A DNA stretch of 35,741 bases from Planctomycetota bacterium (GTDB lineage: Bacteria; Planctomycetota; UBA8108; UBA1146). The stretch spans positions 1 to 35,741 of the forward strand of contig JADHSM010000023.1 in NCBI GenBank assembly GCA_016776905.1. Direction: 5' to 3'. The position numbers and the translations under genes were made by a program. The notes below the pieces were generated by a model. That model was not told where the DNA came from. It searched no databases and saw nothing but the letters and a program-made list of their open reading frames with translations. The stretch's first letter is position 1, and each line of letters starts with the position of its first letter. Shown here piece after piece: positions 1 to 8,222 of the stretch.

Positions 1-139
1 CTACAAGTTTAACTCTCCATCAGCCGCTGCGTCAGTCCTCGCGGGCAATAATAAAAATGGTCGAGAAGTATGGGTTGACAAATTAGGTGTCTCAATAAAG
101 GACCATAAACAAAATGGAAAATATTTGTGGAGTGATTGA
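1..139 (+). CDS. 3' end of a gene with a C-terminal DUF4357 domain (partial)
   Basis: Frame 2 is open from the window edge to a TGA at 137-139 (about 45 residues visible). The visible peptide contains F-x-S-P-S-A-A-A-S-V-L-A-G, then N-G-R-E-V-W-V-D-K and G-V-S-I-K-D, which matches the small DUF4357 domain (SPSAAA..., then NG..W/V.., then G..L). That domain is known as a C-terminal appendage of restriction- and nuclease-related proteins. The gene ends 42 nt before the mcrC start on the same strand, so by position this is where a McrB-like GTPase would lie. The GTPase part is outside the window, so naming it mcrB is inference from context only. Confidence 0.6.
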   Translation, partial: YKFNSPSAAASVLAGNNKNGREVWVDKLGVSIKDHKQNGKYLWSD

Positions 140-181
140 AGCTCAGAACGCAGTTCGTTACAAACTAATTGGTAACCAAGA

Positions 182-1243
182 ATGATCCCCATTCAGAATC
201 TCTACTATCTCTTGGTGTATGCCTGGGATCACGGCTTGAAGGATTCGGGTCTCGATCGCATCCACGGGGACAGTTGTCCGGATCTGAACAATTTTCTTGC
301 TGTTGCGCTTCTGGAGTCAACAACGAAGCAGATTCGACGGGGACTCGATCGATCCTACGTCAACTTCGCCGAAGACACCTCTCGAGTTCGCGGGAAAATC
401 AACTTCTCTGAAAGCATCAAGCGGTTAACTCACCTTCAGGGTCGTCTTCATTGTGAGTTTGATGAGTTCAGTCGAGACATTCTGCATAACCGCATTTTAA
501 AGACCTGTCTGGAAAAGCTTTCGAGAGATCCTCATGTTCATTCAAGAACACGGAATGAACTCACAGGTTTGCTGGACCACTTTTGGGATGTCTCCACAAT
601 ACGGATTCAGCGGCAGATGTTTCAGCGGCTCCGACTTCCCCGACACAGCAAGTCTTATCAATTTCTAATGCACATCTGTGAGTTGGTTCACTCTTCCTTG
701 CTTCCGGAAAAAACGGTTTCAGGCCGCCTTCGATTCCACGACTTCCTGCAGGACGAAGTTGCCATGCGCATGATCTTTGAAAAGTTTGTTTTCAACTTTT
801 CGAAGAGGCACTTTCCTGAAGCAGAAGTTTCAGCGATGCAGATTCGTTGGGACAGGGAGACTCACGACCTTGAAACAGAGCGACTGATTCCCGTGATGAA
901 AACGGATGTCACGCTTGCCTGGCCTGATAGAAAAGTGATTCTGGATTGCAAGTATTACCAGAATGCACTGGTGAAGGGCCAGCATGGAGGTACCCGATTC
1001 CAGACTTCCAATCTGTACCAACTGCACTCCTACTTGATCAATCAGGCAGTCCATCCGGATTGGAATGATGTTGAGGGAATCCTGCTCTATCCGTCCAACG
1101 GATATTCCCTGAATCATGAGTTCACACTCCATGGCAAACATAGGGTTCGGATACTCACCATCGATCTTCAGCAACGTTGGCAGCAAATAGAAAGCGATCT
1201 GATGGCTTTACTGGGACACGAAGGCGCAAGCGTCGCGCTTTGA
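182..1243 (+). CDS. mcrC: McrC-like subunit of a McrBC-type restriction system
   Basis: A 353-residue protein beginning I-P-I-Q-N-L-Y-Y-L-L-V-Y-A-W, the N-terminal signature of the McrC family. It continues with FDEFSRDILHNRILK (about 93-107), the second conserved family block. The C-terminal half carries a PD-(D/E)xK nuclease core: D242 in K-T-D-V-T-L, then D255-C-K257 in I-L-D-C-K-Y-Y, with E200 as a possible upstream acidic residue. In characterised systems McrC supplies the nuclease and stimulates GTP hydrolysis by McrB during cleavage of modified DNA. The start is the ATG at 182; the SD is weak, which would suit coupling to the upstream gene that ends at 139. Length is normal and the catalytic residues are intact, so it looks functional. 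Confidence 0.9.
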   Translation: MIPIQNLYYLLVYAWDHGLKDSGLDRIHGDSCPDLNNFLAVALLESTTKQIRRGLDRSYVNFAEDTSRVRGKINFSESIKRLTHLQGRLHCEFDEFSRDILHNRILKTCLEKLSRDPHVHSRTRNELTGLLDHFWDVSTIRIQRQMFQRLRLPRHSKSYQFLMHICELVHSSLLPEKTVSGRLRFHDFLQDEVAMRMIFEKFVFNFSKRHFPEAEVSAMQIRWDRETHDLETERLIPVMKTDVTLAWPDRKVILDCKYYQNALVKGQHGGTRFQTSNLYQLHSYLINQAVHPDWNDVEGILLYPSNGYSLNHEFTLHGKHRVRILTIDLQQRWQQIESDLMALLGHEGASVAL

Positions 1244-1290
1244 ATGTTCTCAACTTTTACGATTCATACGACGGCATGAATCGATTCGAA

Positions 1291-1313
1291 AGACCCACTC
1301 GGGTGACGGGTCT
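1291..1313. terminator. Possible bidirectional stem-loop between convergent genes
   Basis: AGACCC at 1291-1296 pairs with GGGTCT at 1308-1313 around an 11-nt loop. It lies between the mcrC stop (1243) and the stop of the minus-strand small membrane protein (1313-1315). There is only a short T-run on either side, so this is a weak terminator call. Confidence 0.3.
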
Positions 1314-1483
1314 CACTCGTCGGACGTTTTATTTGCTAATTTAACGGCGAGGAAACCTGATACGGCTCCGCCGACGGCTCCGCCGATCCATGCTTCTCCA
1401 CTGATGCCGATGGATTTTGAAATCATGACTGTTGCAACGGATGCCAGTACAGCAACGATCATCACTATGACTATATTTTTCAT
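1313..1483 (-). CDS. Small hypothetical membrane protein
   Basis: About 56 residues from ATG 1483 (M-K-N-I-V-I-V-M). An upstream TTG at 1504 in the same frame is possible, but a G-rich stretch (GGGATGGGG) just before 1483 favours the shorter form. There is one N-terminal hydrophobic helix, then a glycine-zipper-like stretch (A-W-I-G-G-A-V-G-G-A-V-S-G) forming a second helix, and a short charged tail. No family recognised. It lies 40 nt downstream of the methyltransferase on the same strand and is probably the last gene of that run. Moderate confidence because it is short. Confidence 0.5.
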   Translation of the reverse strand: MKNIVIVMIVAVLASVATVMISKSIGISGEAWIGGAVGGAVSGFLAVKLANKTSDE

Positions 1484-1523
1484 ACCCCATCCCAACCTTC
1501 TCAACTCGCTGCATGAAACAGCT

Positions 1524-2123
1524 TTATTTTTTCTCGCCGATGATCTGCGTTACGCTCGCCAATCCAGTATGACTGATTCCTTCGATGACCTCTCTTTCAA
1601 TATTATGAGCGAGTTGAATATCGAGGCTCTTGAGCTCTGGTGTGAGATCTTCTGTTGTGACGAGGAGGTCGGGGTTGGATGGGCCGCCGGTGCCATTATT
1701 GATCTGGTCAGGCGTATAGGCTTCGAGGAGGAAAACTCCGCCGGGTTGCAGGCCTTTGACGATCCTCGGGTGCATTTTTTTTCGCTCGTCCGGCATCATG
1801 TGACAGAAGATGGAGACGATGCCATCCCAGGCTTGGGGCTCGATATGCCATTCGGCAAGATCGGCGTAGATCGTTTCAATCTGGACACCCCGCTGGTCTG
1901 CGAATCTCTGAGTTTTATCGAGGCCCACCTGTGACAAATCGACGGACGTGACTTGGAATCCTTGCTCAGCCAACCAAACGCCATTACGTCCTTCACCATC
2001 GCCGAGACACAGCACTTTGCCGCCAGCAGGGATGCGATAGGCTTCCTGTTTTAAGAAATCATTAGGTTCCGTACCGAAGATGAAATTTTCTTGGTCATAA
2101 CGTTCGTCCCAGCGGTAAGCCAT
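1524..2123 (-). CDS. Class I SAM-dependent methyltransferase (TehB/TPMT-like)
   Basis: A 199-residue protein with N-terminal W-D-E-R-Y and F-G-T-E-P-N-D-F-L blocks typical of the small TehB/thiopurine-type methyltransferases. Motif I (V-L-C-L-G-D-G-E-G-R-N-G, about 37-48) binds SAM, and the acidic residue ending beta-2 is in S-V-D-L-S. The glycine-rich motif appears as L-C-L-G-D-G-E-G-R-N rather than DxGxGxG, which is usual in this subgroup. The substrate cannot be told from sequence; tellurite, thiol or small-molecule methylation are all possible. It is 20 nt downstream of the large regulatory-domain protein and probably co-transcribed. Confidence 0.88.
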   Translation of the reverse strand: MAYRWDERYDQENFIFGTEPNDFLKQEAYRIPAGGKVLCLGDGEGRNGVWLAEQGFQVTSVDLSQVGLDKTQRFADQRGVQIETIYADLAEWHIEPQAWDGIVSIFCHMMPDERKKMHPRIVKGLQPGGVFLLEAYTPDQINNGTGGPSNPDLLVTTEDLTPELKSLDIQLAHNIEREVIEGISHTGLASVTQIIGEKK

Positions 2124-2143
2124 TTTTACAAATTCCTATTCGA

Positions 2144-4762
2144 TTAATTTTCTGCGGGCGGAGAGAGAAGATCTAGAATCTGGGTGGTTACAGTCGTCGT
2201 CAAGGCTGGAAGAACTCCTGTCACGCGTAATGTTCTATCTGAATGGTCCTTATGCCGAATAGTGACCATCCAATCACCCGCTGCTAACTCATCGATCTCG
2301 TAACGGCCCTGTTGATTGGTGCGAGGATGAGCCAGTCCTAAGGAAAATGATCCCCCATCTCCGAACGAAATCTGAATGACTCCTGTCCCGCCCACCTCAG
2401 ATTCTGGAATCTCTTCTTCGGGTCGATACACCAAAACATGAGCGCCAGAGAGCGGTTCTCCGTTGGCATCTAAAATTGTACCTGTAAGAGTCGCCCCAGG
2501 AATCAAGAGCACCACGATCTCTTCCGTCACACCAGGAGCCATCTGAAACTGCTCTTGCCAAGGAACATACCCGGAACGGGAAATGCTGACGGCGATTTCT
2601 TTTTCGGACAATCCGGTCAACTCGAAATAGCCATCTGCGTCAGAGATTTCTACTGTGGATGTTCCACTACCGAAAATGAATGATCCCTGAGGTTTTTGAT
2701 CTGAGCGGGATAGCCTAAACTTTGTGATCGGTTGGCGAGTAATGGCATCGATCACGGTACCCTCAATACGACCGCCTTCGATAACCGCTAATTTTGCTTC
2801 TCGTTCCCCAACCCGTGCCCGACAAGGCTCTATTCCCACCCAGTCTTGACCGGGCTTTACACGAATCTCCCAAAGCGCATCCTCTGGGACTTCGAAACTA
2901 AAAAAGCCTTCGGGGTCGCTCACCGTTTGCAGTGTCTCTTGTTCATTTTCGCCAACACCAAAGAGTGCAGATAGACTGAGTTCTACGAATTCTTCATCGA
3001 TTGAAGTCGCCCCCAATCGCACACCGCCCACTCCCCGACCCGAGAGATCGACGACTTGCCCTGCGACTTGCCAAGCTTCACTCAGCTCGAGAACAATTCC
3101 AGAGACCGATTCTTGAACTTGTAATACTTGGATTTCCGATGGAGCGTATCCCGGACTTCGCCCCTGAATTTCTATTTCACGTGGTTTATCCAGCGATACG
3201 ACAAAGTTCCCGTTTGCATCCGTCTGAACCGAATCTTCAAAACCTTCTTCTTCTAGCAACGTCTCAAATTCCCCAAGCGACTCTGTCATCAACTCGATTG
3301 AAGCATTTGTTTCATGCGTCGGATCGGAGACTGATCGCACTTCGACCGTGGCAGATTCGAGCCCGAATCCCTCAGGATTGAGAACCTTACCTCGTAGAGT
3401 CCATCCTTCAGCGAGGTAGATATCTCCCAGATCATAGAAACCTATTCCACGGTTGCCTGTTTCTAAAATGAAATCCATGTAGCCGGGGTGAACCAAACGC
3501 AGGGTCTCTGGCATTCCCAGCTCAAGGGGAGGAAGTCGCAACGAAAACAAGCCTTCTGAATCCGTAAGTACGGGGCGAAGCATCCACTGCGATGTTGTGT
3601 TTGACGAATTTTCGACGGGAAGCCAACGCGCCCCCGCCACTGGATCACCTGTAGGCGATAGCGCTCGACCCACCCACTCTGTCGGTCGATGAAGAACCAC
3701 ATCGATGGGGTCATTTTCGCCTGGCTTTAGGCGCACTTGATTTTTTTCAAGAGGAGCAAACCGCACATCATCGATCCATACTTGATGACTTCCAGGAATC
3801 GTCGACCGAAGAAAAAACTCCCCGGGTTTCGATTCTCCATCTGAACGATCCATCAATACCCACTCTGAATTATCGTTGGCGACTTCAGTACCTTCGATCA
3901 AAAGGTCGATCACTGTTTCGACAGGTTTCCCCGTCGAGTCGATGACTCTTCCTCGCAATTCACAAATAGGTCTCAGCGCTAAGACCACTTCTCGACTTCC
4001 AGATTGCAAATTAACAGAGAGCGATCGTGAAAAATCTTCATCCTCAGCCCAGATACGGAAATCGGGTTTCGGCATTCCCGAAAGAACAAAAGTTCCATCT
4101 TCTCGCGTCTCCGCTTCTGGCCACGCATGGATCTCTTCTGGAGTGGATACATTTACGACAAAAACAAATCCACCCTGAACATCGCTGCGAGCTTCACCGC
4201 AATAAATTATTGCACCCGCCACGGGTCGGCCTTCAGGATCGACGACGATTCCATCAATTCGAGAACCGGATACCAAAAAGAACTCATGAATCGGATCCGA
4301 CTTTTTTTGAGCCCTCAATCCAGAGACCTGCTGACCGATAAGGGAAGGGAGCCCTTCTTTCAATCGCACGTCATCGTCGCAATCGATGGTGATCTTCAAA
4401 ACTTGACCGACACGTGTCGAAATCGAAAAGTACCCATCGCTCTCGCAGAATTGTGATCCAGCAGACCATGTCACTCTCGCACCGAGAGCGGGCTGCCCGC
4501 TCTCATCTAATACCCGACCCGCAACAAATCCTAAATCTTCAGGTTGAATGGCCGCATCTGATTGTGACGTTTTGACATCTAGGAATAGTTCAGGTGATCT
4601 GTTTTTTTCTGTTTCTAATACAGTGGTAGGGGCATCTATCGGGGACTTATCCGTTGAAGTGTATTCTGATTTTGTGTTGGAATATTTATCGAATGCGATC
4701 CACAACACGATGAGCAAGCTCATGATCACCAGAGTTAGTACGATTTTTTTTGTAGATTTCAT
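2144..4762 (-). CDS. Membrane-anchored protein with about eight carboxypeptidase-regulatory-like domains
   Basis: An 872-residue protein with a basic start (M-K-S-T-K-K) and a single hydrophobic helix at about 8-24, so it is a signal anchor with the rest outside the cytoplasmic membrane. The body is a series of about eight beta-sandwich modules of the CarboxypepD_reg type. Each starts with a G-x-V-x-D-x-x-G-x-P-V-x-G-A-x-V pattern (for example I-D-G-I-V-V-D-P-E-G-R-P-V-A-G-A and L-T-G-T-I-L-D-A-N-G-E-P-L-S-G-A) and ends with a T-D-x-x-G-x-F-x-x-x-x-L pattern. No catalytic domain is visible, so a surface or structural role is likely but not shown. It lies 48 nt downstream of the NTF2-like lipoprotein gene and 20 nt upstream of the methyltransferase. 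Confidence 0.85.
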   Translation of the reverse strand: MKSTKKIVLTLVIMSLLIVLWIAFDKYSNTKSEYTSTDKSPIDAPTTVLETEKNRSPELFLDVKTSQSDAAIQPEDLGFVAGRVLDESGQPALGARVTWSAGSQFCESDGYFSISTRVGQVLKITIDCDDDVRLKEGLPSLIGQQVSGLRAQKKSDPIHEFFLVSGSRIDGIVVDPEGRPVAGAIIYCGEARSDVQGGFVFVVNVSTPEEIHAWPEAETREDGTFVLSGMPKPDFRIWAEDEDFSRSLSVNLQSGSREVVLALRPICELRGRVIDSTGKPVETVIDLLIEGTEVANDNSEWVLMDRSDGESKPGEFFLRSTIPGSHQVWIDDVRFAPLEKNQVRLKPGENDPIDVVLHRPTEWVGRALSPTGDPVAGARWLPVENSSNTTSQWMLRPVLTDSEGLFSLRLPPLELGMPETLRLVHPGYMDFILETGNRGIGFYDLGDIYLAEGWTLRGKVLNPEGFGLESATVEVRSVSDPTHETNASIELMTESLGEFETLLEEEGFEDSVQTDANGNFVVSLDKPREIEIQGRSPGYAPSEIQVLQVQESVSGIVLELSEAWQVAGQVVDLSGRGVGGVRLGATSIDEEFVELSLSALFGVGENEQETLQTVSDPEGFFSFEVPEDALWEIRVKPGQDWVGIEPCRARVGEREAKLAVIEGGRIEGTVIDAITRQPITKFRLSRSDQKPQGSFIFGSGTSTVEISDADGYFELTGLSEKEIAVSISRSGYVPWQEQFQMAPGVTEEIVVLLIPGATLTGTILDANGEPLSGAHVLVYRPEEEIPESEVGGTGVIQISFGDGGSFSLGLAHPRTNQQGRYEIDELAAGDWMVTIRHKDHSDRTLRVTGVLPALTTTVTTQILDLLSPPAEN

Positions 4763-4810
4763 TCACAACTCACTCATGTTTCGATGACAGCCAACTCAAA
4801 GAGGAACTGC

Positions 4811-5293
4811 TTATTTGTTACTCTCGCCTGGGTTCGGTAACAGCAGCGATTGAATACCCCATTTCCCATCAACACGAATCAATCGATAGGATGCTCTACG
4901 CTCATCTGGAGGTATCACCTGGCCATCTTTTCCGATTCTCCGGAATACGATCCGTGCTGTGGCGGTATCTCCGCCAAACCATTCGAACTCTTCACGGATC
5001 AACCTCGAGTGATCGAAACCTTCGCTGTGGAGTGATTTCAATTTTTCACGATAGAAATCGGAAATGTCTGCTGGAGTGGAAAGGGTCACCTTTGCACCCA
5101 TCTCTATAGATCCGGGAGCATGCCAGCATTGGGCAATCGTCTCCACATCGTCATTATTAAACGCATTGAAATATCGATGCATCACCTGGCGGACGTCTTC
5201 ACATATTGAGACCGCTTCTTTTTCGTGTTCCATCTTGACTGAAAAGCCGAAACAACCCGTGAGCAAAAGTAGGAAAGGTAAAAGTGTTTTCAT
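4811..5293 (-). CDS. NTF2-like (SnoaL/DUF4440-type) lipoprotein
   Basis: 160 residues. A signal peptide with a lipobox L-L-T-G-C (Cys14) predicts a lipid-anchored protein. The mature part has the NTF2-like layout: a helix with V-M-H-R-Y-F-N-A-F-N-N-D-D-V-E-T-I-A-Q-C-W (about 37-57), then a beta-sheet half with F-E-W-F-G-G-D-T-A-T-A and a terminal Y-R-L-I-R-V-D-G-K-W-G-I-Q-S. Such cone-shaped domains bind small ligands or are catalytic, and nothing here fixes the function. It is the first gene of the minus-strand run that continues with the multi-domain anchored protein. Confidence 0.75.
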   Translation of the reverse strand: MKTLLPFLLLLTGCFGFSVKMEHEKEAVSICEDVRQVMHRYFNAFNNDDVETIAQCWHAPGSIEMGAKVTLSTPADISDFYREKLKSLHSEGFDHSRLIREEFEWFGGDTATARIVFRRIGKDGQVIPPDERRASYRLIRVDGKWGIQSLLLPNPGESNK

Positions 5294-5574
5294 ACGAACA
5301 CTTTAACCGAAATTTTTTGCATAAAATACAGCGCAACGCTCTGTCTTGCTGCGTTAAATCCTATGATCGAGGTGGATATATCTACATCGACCGCATTCGG
5401 ACACTCTTCCTTGAGTGCCCAGTTGCTCTCTCTTCTTAGTCTGTTAAATTTGGGGAGTCGAGATCTTTTGGGGTTTAGGTGTACCTCGAAAGCTTGGTTC
5501 AGCCCGCCACTGAATCCGAAACTTGTCTCCCTTCTCTGGGGTGGAGAGTTTCGTGACAACCCGAGAGGTGTCTC

Positions 5575-6525
5575 ATGACGAGACTACCCGTGACGCATCC
5601 CGTTTTGACCCGCTTGCATCCCGTTTTGACCCGCTCGCATCCTGTATTGACCCGCTCGCATCCTGTATTGCCCCGCTCGCATCCCGTTTTGACCCGCTCG
5701 CATCCTGTATTGACCCGCTCGCATCCCGTTCTAACTCTCACTTCCGCACACGCGCCCACACACACTCGGCCTCAGGCATGTTGTCGATCGTGGATTCCTA
5801 ACTTCCATTCAAAAAGCGGCCTCCTCTTTCTCTTCATTCTTTGGGCAATACTGATTCCGTCGATATTGCCTGCACAGTCAGAACCAGGCCCTGAGCCGAC
5901 CTCTGCGCCTCAGTTATTACTGATGGGTCATTGCCTAGAATCTTTGCGGAGCGACGTATTACTCCCACATTTTCAAAATAAGAACCGTATCGCCCAACTG
6001 CAATTTAGGCGCACATTTGCAGGGGCGAGCAGTGATATCTATATCGGCTCCGTTTCTCTAGACCGCCCCACGACTGGCGCAACCGGAGGAGTTTCCTGGG
6101 GAGCGATCGGCCCATTTTCTTTGGCCCCAACAGAAATTCGATTCTGTTATCTCAAGAGCAACAGCAGTACTCTTCCTGATCCATGGCTCGATGCCTTTTA
6201 TTACCAACTCAGCCCCATCACTTCTGTATCCCGTCGTCTTCCGACGGTGCTGGACTCTGTCACTCAGGTCGATTGGTTGTTACAAATCTGTCGCTGGATG
6301 GATCCACAGATAACGCCTCAGGCCCTGATTCCATTCCGATCATGGCTCGATGATCCACAGACACGTATCACCTCTGTAAAGGGATGGCAGAACCAGAACA
6401 GAGTGGGTCTCACCCTGACCGGACGAGCTGAATCTGCAACGGGCCCTCCACAACCTTGGAGAATTGAAATCTCTGGAATTCCTCTTCCCGGAGGAGCCTT
6501 CACTGAGGTGGAGGTGCGACCATGA
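5575..6525 (+). CDS. Hypothetical membrane/secreted protein with a tandem-repeat N-terminus
   Basis: 316 residues. ATG 5575 is preceded by GAGAGGTG seven bases upstream, a strong SD. No ATG, GTG or TTG in frame lies between the repeat and the hydrophobic helix, so the long leader is probably really translated. Residues 8-54 are imperfect copies of a heptad (S/L)-H-P-V-L-T-R encoded by a 21-nt tandem repeat. A hydrophobic segment follows at about 82-98, ending I-L-P-A-Q, which resembles a signal peptide or anchor. The rest is a globular domain of no recognised family. The stop overlaps the start of the next gene (ATGA at 6522-6525), indicating translational coupling. The unusual position of the hydrophobic segment, 80 residues in, is the odd feature. 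Confidence 0.65.
   Translation: MTRLPVTHPVLTRLHPVLTRSHPVLTRSHPVLPRSHPVLTRSHPVLTRSHPVLTLTSAHAPTHTRPQACCRSWIPNFHSKSGLLFLFILWAILIPSILPAQSEPGPEPTSAPQLLLMGHCLESLRSDVLLPHFQNKNRIAQLQFRRTFAGASSDIYIGSVSLDRPTTGATGGVSWGAIGPFSLAPTEIRFCYLKSNSSTLPDPWLDAFYYQLSPITSVSRRLPTVLDSVTQVDWLLQICRWMDPQITPQALIPFRSWLDDPQTRITSVKGWQNQNRVGLTLTGRAESATGPPQPWRIEISGIPLPGGAFTEVEVRP
5595..5741 (+). repeat. 21-nt tandem repeat inside the N-terminal coding region
   Basis: Six good copies of a 21-nt unit (GCATCCCGTTTTGACCCGCT plus C or T), starting at 5595, 5616, 5637, 5658, 5679 and 5700, and a seventh degenerate copy at 5721-5741. Copies differ mainly as CCCGTTTT versus CCTGTATT. The period is a multiple of three, so several reading frames stay open on both strands. 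This creates shadow ORFs of (C-E-R-V-x-T-G)n on the minus strand. Confidence 0.95.
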
Positions 6526-7937
6526 CCGACAGTCTCCAAAAACCACCTCCCCACGGAGACCCTCAACAAGAGTCCGCCTGGATCGCCTTTTCGAGGTTCG
6601 AATGGTACACAAACATCAGTGATGCTTTTCCGAACCTCAGTCAGCAACTGGGTTATTCCAGCGATGGAGAATTTCACCAGGCCATGAAGCAGGGCGCAGG
6701 TTCAACCCCGTCTTCGTTTCTAGAATCGATTCACAACTCACAATTATTACCATCGGTATCCGCGCAAGAATTGTTTGCCGCCTACACTTTGCGTCGACGC
6801 GATTACCAAGCCTTCTCCGCCAGCGATACCCGGAATATAGCGAAGATCATTCAGAATACGCTTCCGCGAAACTCGCCCGTTCATGCCTATGCCCTGTTTC
6901 ACCAATGTAGCCGTCTAGCCAGAGAAGGAGAGGCCGCCTCAGCGCTCGAGGCGTTGGCTGAAGGTCGAAATCTTCTAGTCGAACATCCTTCGGGCATTCT
7001 TTGCATTTGGCAAGACATGCTGTTGGCTCTGATTCATGGCACCGTGGCGGCGCAAAATGGCGATTTCAAAACCGCCTTCGAGCAATTGAATACATCGCAA
7101 CACCTCGCCGAAGGCTTAGGGTTTGCCCTCACGGGCACCATCGAATTCCGCATCGCTCAACTGTATCGAGAGTCCGGACAACCCGATCGGGCTTTAGAAA
7201 TTTGGGGCTGCCAAAAACGCCTCTCCGACCTGAAGAAGAATCGACAATGGGCTCACATCAGCACGTTCCATCTCAACGCCGCGAGCTGCGCACTCGAAGG
7301 AAAAGACACCGCAAGAGCGCGCGAGGAAACCCACAAAGCCAAAGAAATCATCCCTTATATACAGGACAACTATCCGCGATTGATCGGATACCAGTACCTC
7401 AGAGAAGGAGAGATTGCCACTCAGGAAGAAAACTATGAAGATGGTGAGCGTATGCTGACAAAAGCCATCGATTACTTTTCCGAGATGGACGTGGTCTGTG
7501 AAGAAGGCCTCATGGAAGCAAAGTTGGCGTTGGGAAGTTACGCACTGCTACAAAAAGATCCTGCGATGGCATGGGCGATCTTGCGAAGCTTGATCGACGA
7601 ATCAGAATCTAGAGGATGTTTACATCTTCGTTCACGTGCACTTCTTTTGCAAACATGGTTCTTTATCAGTGACGACCCCCCTGCCGCAGAAGCGTACGGA
7701 AATATCCTGGAGCGAATTCACCTGATACAAAATCCATCTCTACTTTTTCATGCATTAGGCAATCTTTTGACCTACGCAATAAAGCACTTGGATGAAAAAG
7801 AACCGGAAATGCTCATGAGAAAAATAGAATCCCTCAAGACAAGACTCTCCGACAGTTGCTATGAAAAACTGTTTGAGAAACATGTTTTAAAACGATTCGG
7901 AGAAACAAAAACTGAAGATCTAGAACAGCAGACATAA
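6522..7937 (+). CDS. TPR-like repeat protein, cytoplasmic
   Basis: 471 residues with no signal peptide or membrane helix. Residues about 125-450 form paired amphipathic helices with TPR-like spacing (for example A-L-E-A-L-A-E-G, F-E-Q-L-N-T-S-Q-H-L-A-E-G-L-G, Q-P-D-R-A-L-E-I-W, E-N-Y-E-D-G-E-R-M-L-T-K-A-I-D-Y-F). The N-terminal 120 residues look like a separate helical region and are not recognised. The start ATG overlaps the upstream stop (ATGA), so expression is coupled to the repeat-led membrane protein and the two products probably act together. This would give a membrane protein with a cytosolic scaffold partner (inference). No enzymatic motif is seen. Confidence 0.8.
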   Translation: MTDSLQKPPPHGDPQQESAWIAFSRFEWYTNISDAFPNLSQQLGYSSDGEFHQAMKQGAGSTPSSFLESIHNSQLLPSVSAQELFAAYTLRRRDYQAFSASDTRNIAKIIQNTLPRNSPVHAYALFHQCSRLAREGEAASALEALAEGRNLLVEHPSGILCIWQDMLLALIHGTVAAQNGDFKTAFEQLNTSQHLAEGLGFALTGTIEFRIAQLYRESGQPDRALEIWGCQKRLSDLKKNRQWAHISTFHLNAASCALEGKDTARAREETHKAKEIIPYIQDNYPRLIGYQYLREGEIATQEENYEDGERMLTKAIDYFSEMDVVCEEGLMEAKLALGSYALLQKDPAMAWAILRSLIDESESRGCLHLRSRALLLQTWFFISDDPPAAEAYGNILERIHLIQNPSLLFHALGNLLTYAIKHLDEKEPEMLMRKIESLKTRLSDSCYEKLFEKHVLKRFGETKTEDLEQQT

Positions 7938-8040
7938 ATACGCAAAGAATCAATAGCGTGTGAATGCGCTGAATTTGTATGTGATGTGATCTTATTTAAT
8001 TACGAATTTATTAACTTTGTCGCCTTCGACTTTTGCGCCT

Positions 8041-8120
8041 TGGACTGTGGTGCGAGTGGACTGTGGTGCGAGTGGACTGTGGTGAGAGTTAACTGTGGTG
8101 AGCGTGGACTGTAGTACGAG
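8041..8120. repeat. 16-nt intergenic tandem repeat, five copies
   Basis: Exactly five 16-nt units based on TGGACTGTGGTGCGAG at 8041, 8057, 8073, 8089 and 8105. The first two are identical and the other three diverge slightly. The period is not a multiple of three, and the block lies between the TPR gene stop (7937) and the small membrane protein stop (8223), so it is probably non-coding. Confidence 0.95.
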
Positions 8121-8137
8121 CAGGCTGCGGAGTTTAT

Positions 8138-8185
8138 TCAAAAGGAAATCGGGTCGGGAGCTCGTGAGGAGACTCCTGGCCCGAT
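8138..8185 (-). terminator. Terminator-like hairpin downstream of the small membrane protein gene
   Basis: The arms 8148-8160 and 8173-8185 form a 13-bp stem with two G-U wobbles around a 12-nt loop. On the minus strand the stem is followed by TTTCCTTTT. It lies 37 nt beyond the stop of the minus-strand gene at 8223, as expected for its terminator. Confidence 0.5.
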
Positions 8186-8222
8186 CTACAATGTTTCGAT
8201 ACCCTTGCAAGCGCAAATCACG

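Noticed and set aside
5290..5559. 89-residue minus-strand ORF before the NTF2-like lipoprotein
   Set aside because: No recognisable domain or SD, and it overlaps the lipoprotein start; more likely untranslated leader.
5595..5741. CRISPR array
   Set aside because: Units are contiguous without spacers; it is a plain tandem repeat. The same holds for the arrays at 8041, 19525 and 19608.
5499..5765. Minus-strand ORF with (CERVNTG)n repeats
   Set aside because: It is a by-product of the in-phase 21-nt repeat; it has no start signal and the plus-strand frame has a strong SD.
7992..8216. 74-residue ORF across the 16-nt repeats
   Set aside because: The repeat period is not a multiple of three, the composition is not protein-like, and it covers a terminator-like hairpin.
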